Source: Bordetella parapertussis (lineage in GTDB: Bacteria; Pseudomonadota; Gammaproteobacteria; Burkholderiales; SG8-41). From it: a stretch of DNA of 9,144 nt. The notes under the pieces are model-generated. The model made no database searches and had not been told where the DNA came from. It worked only from the letters and a program-made list of their open reading frames with translations. Both the position numbers and the translations under genes were made by a program. The DNA lies in assembly GCA_945863085.1 (NCBI GenBank), contig CAMBCD010000088.1, forward strand, positions 1 to 9,144, in the 5' to 3' direction. How positions within the stretch are numbered: the first letter of the stretch is position 1; each line of letters starts with the position of its first letter. Positions 5,912 through 9,144 of this stretch are shown piece by piece.

Positions 5912-6564
5912 AACTCCATGTCGAGTTCTTCGATGTCGTCGTGTTCGAGTTTGGCGGCGTCTATCCACTCCGCCATTTCCGACATTTTCATGATCTGATC
6001 ACAGTAAGCCGTGCACTCCTTGTCGAGGGTGACATGGTAGGTACGGAAACGCGTGACCACCGGTGCATACATCGCGTCGGCCAGGCAGCGCTTCTTGCCG
6101 AACAGGAAGGGGCCGCCGTATCCCTTCAGGCATTCATGCCAGATCGCAGTGATGCGTTCGATGTCGCCGAGCGCCTTGGACCACACCTTGTAGTTCGGAA
6201 AATCCCCCTTCAGGTTCATCGGCAACGCTGAACGCAGGCTGCTGAAGCCGGAATGCATCTCCCCGGACACCGCGCGGCAATGCGCGCGCGCCGCACGCGT
6301 CGCCGGCAGCAAGCCGCTTTTGGGTTTGATTTCATTGAGGTATTCGGCAATTGCCAGGGTATCCCAAACCTTGATCCCGGCATGGCTCAGACAAGGTACC
6401 AGGATCGACGGCGAGATCAGCAGCAGTTCGCGGCGGGCATCGGCATCGTCGGGGGATACCACGACCTCCTTGAACTCGAGGCCGGCAAAACGCGCCAGCA
6501 ACCAGCCGCGCAACGACCATGATGAATAATTTTTGCTGCTGATGCTCAAGGTGGCCTGCGCCAT
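5908..6564 (-). CDS. Glutathione S-transferase family protein
   Basis: Cytosolic protein of 218 aa, normal GST length. The thioredoxin-like N-terminal domain (about 1-80) starts with SISSKNYSSWSLRGWLL; Ser9, Ser10 and Ser14 are candidates for the residue activating glutathione. V56-P57 is the conserved cis-proline loop, and W67-D68-T69-L70-AIAEYL holds the acidic-Ser/Thr pair that binds the glutathione gamma-glutamyl group. The helical C-terminal domain includes CLADAMYAPVVTRF (160-173), with D163 as the capping aspartate. The start at 6564 is set by the family N-terminus and by GGAGG nine bases upstream, although the frame stays open far into the opposite strand of the depolymerase gene. Substrate is unknown; these proteins usually detoxify electrophiles or isomerise catabolic intermediates. 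It is divergent from the PHB depolymerase gene across 165 nt and convergent with the cupin. Confidence 0.9.
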   Translation of the reverse strand: MAQATLSISSKNYSSWSLRGWLLARFAGLEFKEVVVSPDDADARRELLLISPSILVPCLSHAGIKVWDTLAIAEYLNEIKPKSGLLPATRAARAHCRAVSGEMHSGFSSLRSALPMNLKGDFPNYKVWSKALGDIERITAIWHECLKGYGGPFLFGKKRCLADAMYAPVVTRFRTYHVTLDKECTAYCDQIMKMSEMAEWIDAAKLEHDDIEELDMEF

Positions 6565-6729
6565 GATGCCCAACCTCCATGCAAAGACGCGCCCGGATGC
6601 ACCCATAGGGTGCCTTCCTGCACGCATGGGTTTGTCTTTAGCACGAGTCATGCCATGCAAATTTCCCGTTGGCGCAGATATTGCATACGAACGGACAAGC
6701 CGGGCGGGCAGCCGGAACTCAAGGATCGA

Positions 6730-7953
6730 ATGACCATGATCTACAGTGCCTACCAGACGCAGGAATACGTCCTCAACCCGATGCGGGAAGCCGCGATGAT
6801 GGCGGCACCGGTGTTCCTTGGTTACGGCTCCACCGCAGGAGGATTCCAGCCGCTGCGCCGCATGGCTGCGGCCTGTGAGGTCTTCACGCTGGCCCGCCTG
6901 ACCCACAAACGCCCGGCCTTCGGCATTGAATCCATCGTCTCCGGCACACGCGAACTGGCGGTGACCGAAGAAATCGTCCACACCACGCCCTTCGCAACCC
7001 TGCTCCGCTTCCGCAAGGACACACCGTCGCCGCAGCCGCGGGTGCTGATCGTCGCCCCGATGTCCGGACACTTCGCAACGCTGCTGCGGGAAACCGCGCG
7101 CACCATGCTGCGCGACCACGACGTCTACATCACCGACTGGCACAACGCGCGCGATGTGCCGATGGAAGCCGGCCGTTTCGGCATCGACGAATACATCGAC
7201 CACATCATCGATTTTCTCAACGTCATGGGCCCGGGTTCGCACCTGGTCTCGATCTGCCAGCCCTGCGTTGAAGCGCTGGCCGCAGTGGCGGTGATGTCCG
7301 GGGACAAACATCCGGCAACACCGGCCAGCCTGACACTGATGGCAGGACCGATCGACTGCCGCATCAATCCGACGGGAGTCAACGAGCTGGCGGCGAGCAA
7401 ACCCATAGCCTGGTTCGAGCACAACCTGATTGAACATGTGCCGGTGCAGTTTGCCGGCGGGCGGCGCCGGGTCTACCCCGGTTTCGTACAGCTCTCCGCC
7501 TTCCTCAACATGAACCTGCAGCGACACATCAAGTCGTTCAAGGATTATTACCAGCAGATCGTCGATGGCGACCATGAAAAAGCGGCAGCGACGCGGCGGT
7601 TCTATGAAGAATATTTTGCGGTGTCGGACCTGCACGCCGATTTCTACCTCGAGACCGTACAACTGGTTTTCCAGGAACACGCGCTGGCACTGGGCAAACT
7701 GGCCTACCGCGGCCGCATCATCAATCCCAAGGCAATCCGCCGCACCGCGCTGCTGACCGTCGAAGGCGAACGCGATGACATCTGCGCACTGGGCCAGACG
7801 CTGGCGGCGCAGGATCTCTGTTCACGGCTGCCCCAATACCTGCGCACCCACTATGTGCAGGCGGGTGTCGGCCACTACGGCGTGTTCAGCGGCAAACGCT
7901 GGGAGCGGCAGGTGTATCCGACGGTGCGGGACGTGATCTACTCCTCAGAATAG
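6730..7953 (+). CDS. phaZ: Intracellular polyhydroxyalkanoate (PHB) depolymerase, Cys type
   Basis: Hydrolyses stored PHB granules to 3-hydroxybutyrate oligomers and monomers in the cytoplasm. The protein has 407 aa, matching the intracellular PhaZ of Cupriavidus type, with no signal peptide. It begins MTMIYSAYQTQEYVLNPMREAA, the family's usual opening. The lipase-like box is SICQPC, with C176 in place of serine as nucleophile. The other triad residues are D349 or D350 (VEGERDDIC) and H382 (AGVGHYGVFSG), as in the known Cys-Asp-His enzymes. Start choice: AAGGA at 6721-6725 lies 4 nt from the ATG at 6730 and 10 nt from the ATG at 6736, so MIYSAYQ at 6736 may be the true start. In-frame starts further upstream (from 6610) have no family sequence. 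Its product feeds the 3-hydroxybutyrate dehydrogenase encoded convergently downstream. Confidence 0.93.
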   Translation: MTMIYSAYQTQEYVLNPMREAAMMAAPVFLGYGSTAGGFQPLRRMAAACEVFTLARLTHKRPAFGIESIVSGTRELAVTEEIVHTTPFATLLRFRKDTPSPQPRVLIVAPMSGHFATLLRETARTMLRDHDVYITDWHNARDVPMEAGRFGIDEYIDHIIDFLNVMGPGSHLVSICQPCVEALAAVAVMSGDKHPATPASLTLMAGPIDCRINPTGVNELAASKPIAWFEHNLIEHVPVQFAGGRRRVYPGFVQLSAFLNMNLQRHIKSFKDYYQQIVDGDHEKAAATRRFYEEYFAVSDLHADFYLETVQLVFQEHALALGKLAYRGRIINPKAIRRTALLTVEGERDDICALGQTLAAQDLCSRLPQYLRTHYVQAGVGHYGVFSGKRWERQVYPTVRDVIYSSE

Positions 7954-8017
7954 GATGGGGACTTGCCGCATGAAGATAATTAGGACGGCCGCATAAGGCT
8001 CGCGGCACCCTAACCCC

Positions 8018-8130
8018 TCGTCATTCCGGCGCAAGCCGGAATCCAGGAAGTTGATCGCAACTCAACGAAAATCTCTGGACCCCGGCTTCTCCCCCACGGG
8101 GACTTCCTTCGGGGCGCGCAGGGGTGACGA
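8018..8130. repeat. 113-bp intergenic repeat-like element with serial hairpins
   Basis: The element is bounded by a 6-bp terminal inverted repeat, TCGTCA (8018-8023) and TGACGA (8125-8130). Inside it are ATTCCGGC/GCCGGAAT around GCAA (8023-8042), GTTGA/TCAAC (8050-8066), and CCCC/GGGG pieces at 8092-8101 and 8111-8114. The outer sequence (CGTCATTCCGGC... and ...GGGGTGACG) looks like the dispersed CATTCC-GGAATC / CCCCGG-GGGGTGACG intergenic repeats known from many proteobacteria. It lies between the convergent depolymerase and dehydrogenase genes, where it may end both transcripts. Only one copy is in the window, so its dispersed nature is inferred. Confidence 0.55.
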
Positions 8131-8143
8131 ACGTTTGTGGTGA

Positions 8144-8926
8144 CTATTGAGCCGTCCAGCCGCCGTCGATCGCCTGCAGCGTCCCGGTAATCGACGCCGC
8201 ATCGTCACCCGCCAGAAAACACGCCAGCGCCGCCACCTGCTCCACGGTGACGAATTGCTTGGTCGGCTGCGCCGCGAGCAGCACGTCGCTGACCACCTGC
8301 GCTTCGGTGATGCCACGCGCCTTGGCCGTGTCCGGGATCTGTTTTTCCACCAGCGGCGTCAGCACATAACCCGGGCAGATCGCATTGCAGGTGATGCCGA
8401 AGGTCGCGGTTTCCAGCGCAATGGTTTTGGTCAGGCCGGCGACGCCGTGTTTGGCCGCGACATAGGCTGACTTGAAGGGGGAAGCAACCAGCGCATGGGC
8501 CGAGGCGATGTTGATGATGCGCCCCCATTTTTTCTGTTTCATACCGGGCACCGTGTGGCGGATGGTATGGAACAGCGCCACCAGATTGATGGCGATGATG
8601 GCATCCCATTTTTCCGGTGGAAAATCCTCCACCGGCGACACAAACTGGATGCCGGCATTGTTGACCAGGATATCCACGCTGCCGAATGCGGCCGCCGCTT
8701 TTTCCATCATCGCGGCGATGGCCGCGGGTTTGCTCATGTCGGCGCCGTCGTAGAGCGCCGTGACGCCGTGTACGCGGGCGATGCGTGAACGCAAAACCTC
8801 GATGTCGGCGCTGTTGCCGAAGCCGTTCAGCATGATGTTGACCCCGCGCGCAGCCAGAGCCTCGGCCACACACAGCCCGATGCCGCTGGTGGATCCGGTG
8901 ACGACGGCGTTTTTACCTTTCAGCAT
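8144..8926 (-). CDS. bdhA: 3-hydroxybutyrate dehydrogenase (SDR family)
   Basis: Oxidises (R)-3-hydroxybutyrate to acetoacetate with NAD+, the step after PHB depolymerisation, in the cytosol. At 260 aa it is a classical short-chain dehydrogenase. The cofactor loop is GSTSGIG (11-17), NNAG is at 89-92, and the catalytic tetrad is N114, S142, Y155 and K159 (SAYVAAKHG). The segment NGFG at 34-37, the TAL-YDGADMSKP region, and the substrate lid with VLTPLVEKQIPDTAKARGI match 3-hydroxybutyrate dehydrogenases rather than acetoacetyl-CoA reductases. The ATG at 8926 has GGAGA seven bases upstream. A terminator separates it from the upstream leftward gene, so it probably has its own promoter in 8927-9005, though no convincing -35/-10 pair was found. 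It is convergent with phaZ. Confidence 0.92.
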   Translation of the reverse strand: MLKGKNAVVTGSTSGIGLCVAEALAARGVNIMLNGFGNSADIEVLRSRIARVHGVTALYDGADMSKPAAIAAMMEKAAAAFGSVDILVNNAGIQFVSPVEDFPPEKWDAIIAINLVALFHTIRHTVPGMKQKKWGRIINIASAHALVASPFKSAYVAAKHGVAGLTKTIALETATFGITCNAICPGYVLTPLVEKQIPDTAKARGITEAQVVSDVLLAAQPTKQFVTVEQVAALACFLAGDDAASITGTLQAIDGGWTAQ

Positions 8927-9005
8927 GACGAACTCTCCGATTTACACAAATGAGGGACGCAGATTAATGCCAAGCTACGCAAAATACGGGCCAGCCACCA
9001 GCAAA

Positions 9006-9053
9006 AACAAAAAGGCCGGCAGGCCGCCCCGTTGCGGGGACCGCCTGCCGGCC
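9006..9053 (-). terminator. Strong rho-independent terminator of the upstream leftward gene
   Basis: GGCCGGCAGGC (9014-9024) pairs perfectly with GCCTGCCGGCC (9043-9053). An inner CCCCG/CGGGG stem (9027-9031, 9035-9039) has a TTG tip. Read leftward, the stem is followed by TTTTTGTTTTTG (9013-9002 region), a good T-tract. It lies 16 nt after the stop of the partial gene at the right edge and before the dehydrogenase start. Confidence 0.9.
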
Positions 9054-9069
9054 CGGAACTGCCCTTCGC

Positions 9070-9144
9070 TCAGAGCTTGCGCAATTCGGCCAGCAACTCG
9101 TCGCTGGTCGGGATCGTCCCCTGCGGATAGACCTTGGCGTAACG
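9070..9144 (-). CDS. 3' end of an unidentified leftward gene (partial)
   Basis: Only the last 24 codons and the TGA stop are in the window. The visible C-terminus ends QGTIPTSDELLAELRKL, a soluble, helical-looking tail. The frame is supported by the strong terminator placed 16 nt after the stop and by the lack of any other explanation for that terminator. The product cannot be named from this fragment. A link to PHB or 3-hydroxybutyrate metabolism is possible from context but is not shown. Confidence 0.6.
   Translation of the reverse strand, partial: RYAKVYPQGTIPTSDELLAELRKL

Noticed and set aside
5908..7680. A 590-codon leftward open frame running through the depolymerase gene
   Set aside because: Only the part from 6564 onward has GST-family sequence and a Shine-Dalgarno. 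The rest is antisense to phaZ and is open only because of GC-rich codon bias.
8205..8873. Second leftward frame inside the dehydrogenase gene
   Set aside because: It is an out-of-phase shadow of the 3-hydroxybutyrate dehydrogenase, very rich in Arg, His and Gly, with no family motif.

Overview
The window is a chromosomal segment of a GC-rich bacterium. Intracellular polyhydroxybutyrate (PHB) mobilisation genes, a DUF3301 gene and the general gene style suggest a betaproteobacterium or a near relative; this is inference from gene content, not a phylogenetic test. No mobile element, CRISPR array, tRNA or rRNA was seen.

Left part (1-3101): a leftward operon encodes a xylose-isomerase-like TIM-barrel protein (987-1985) followed by a phytanoyl-CoA-dioxygenase-family Fe(II)/2-oxoglutarate oxygenase (66-965). 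A strong Shine-Dalgarno sequence at the left edge suggests a further gene of the operon just outside the window. A LysR-type regulator (2211-3101) is divergent. The 225-bp gap between them holds an AT-rich dyad with the T-N11-A form of a LysR operator, next to a plausible promoter for the operon. This looks like a small regulated catabolic or modification locus of unknown substrate.

Middle part (3151-4828): a leftward pair whose second gene is the most notable item in the window. Two apparent short reading frames (3455-3739 and 3200-3454) are one gene interrupted by an in-frame UGA. Read as selenocysteine, the UGA gives the motif U-G-S-C that defines the UGSC (seleno)protein family. A hairpin just after the UGA has the geometry of a bacterial SECIS element. 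The upstream gene (3791-4828) encodes a 345-residue protein with a GWTDGLPVIPPT motif and is the likely functional partner. A bidirectional terminator at 3151-3180 separates this operon from the LysR gene.

Right part (5001-9144): a DUF3301 membrane-anchored small protein, a single-domain cupin, a leftward GST-family protein, a rightward intracellular PHB depolymerase with a Cys lipase-like box, and a leftward 3-hydroxybutyrate dehydrogenase. The last two would act in sequence: PHB to (R)-3-hydroxybutyrate to acetoacetate. Between them lies a 113-bp multi-hairpin intergenic repeat. A strong terminator (9006-9053) closes an upstream leftward gene, of which only the last 24 codons are inside the window. 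No gene-free stretch exceeds 300 bases.
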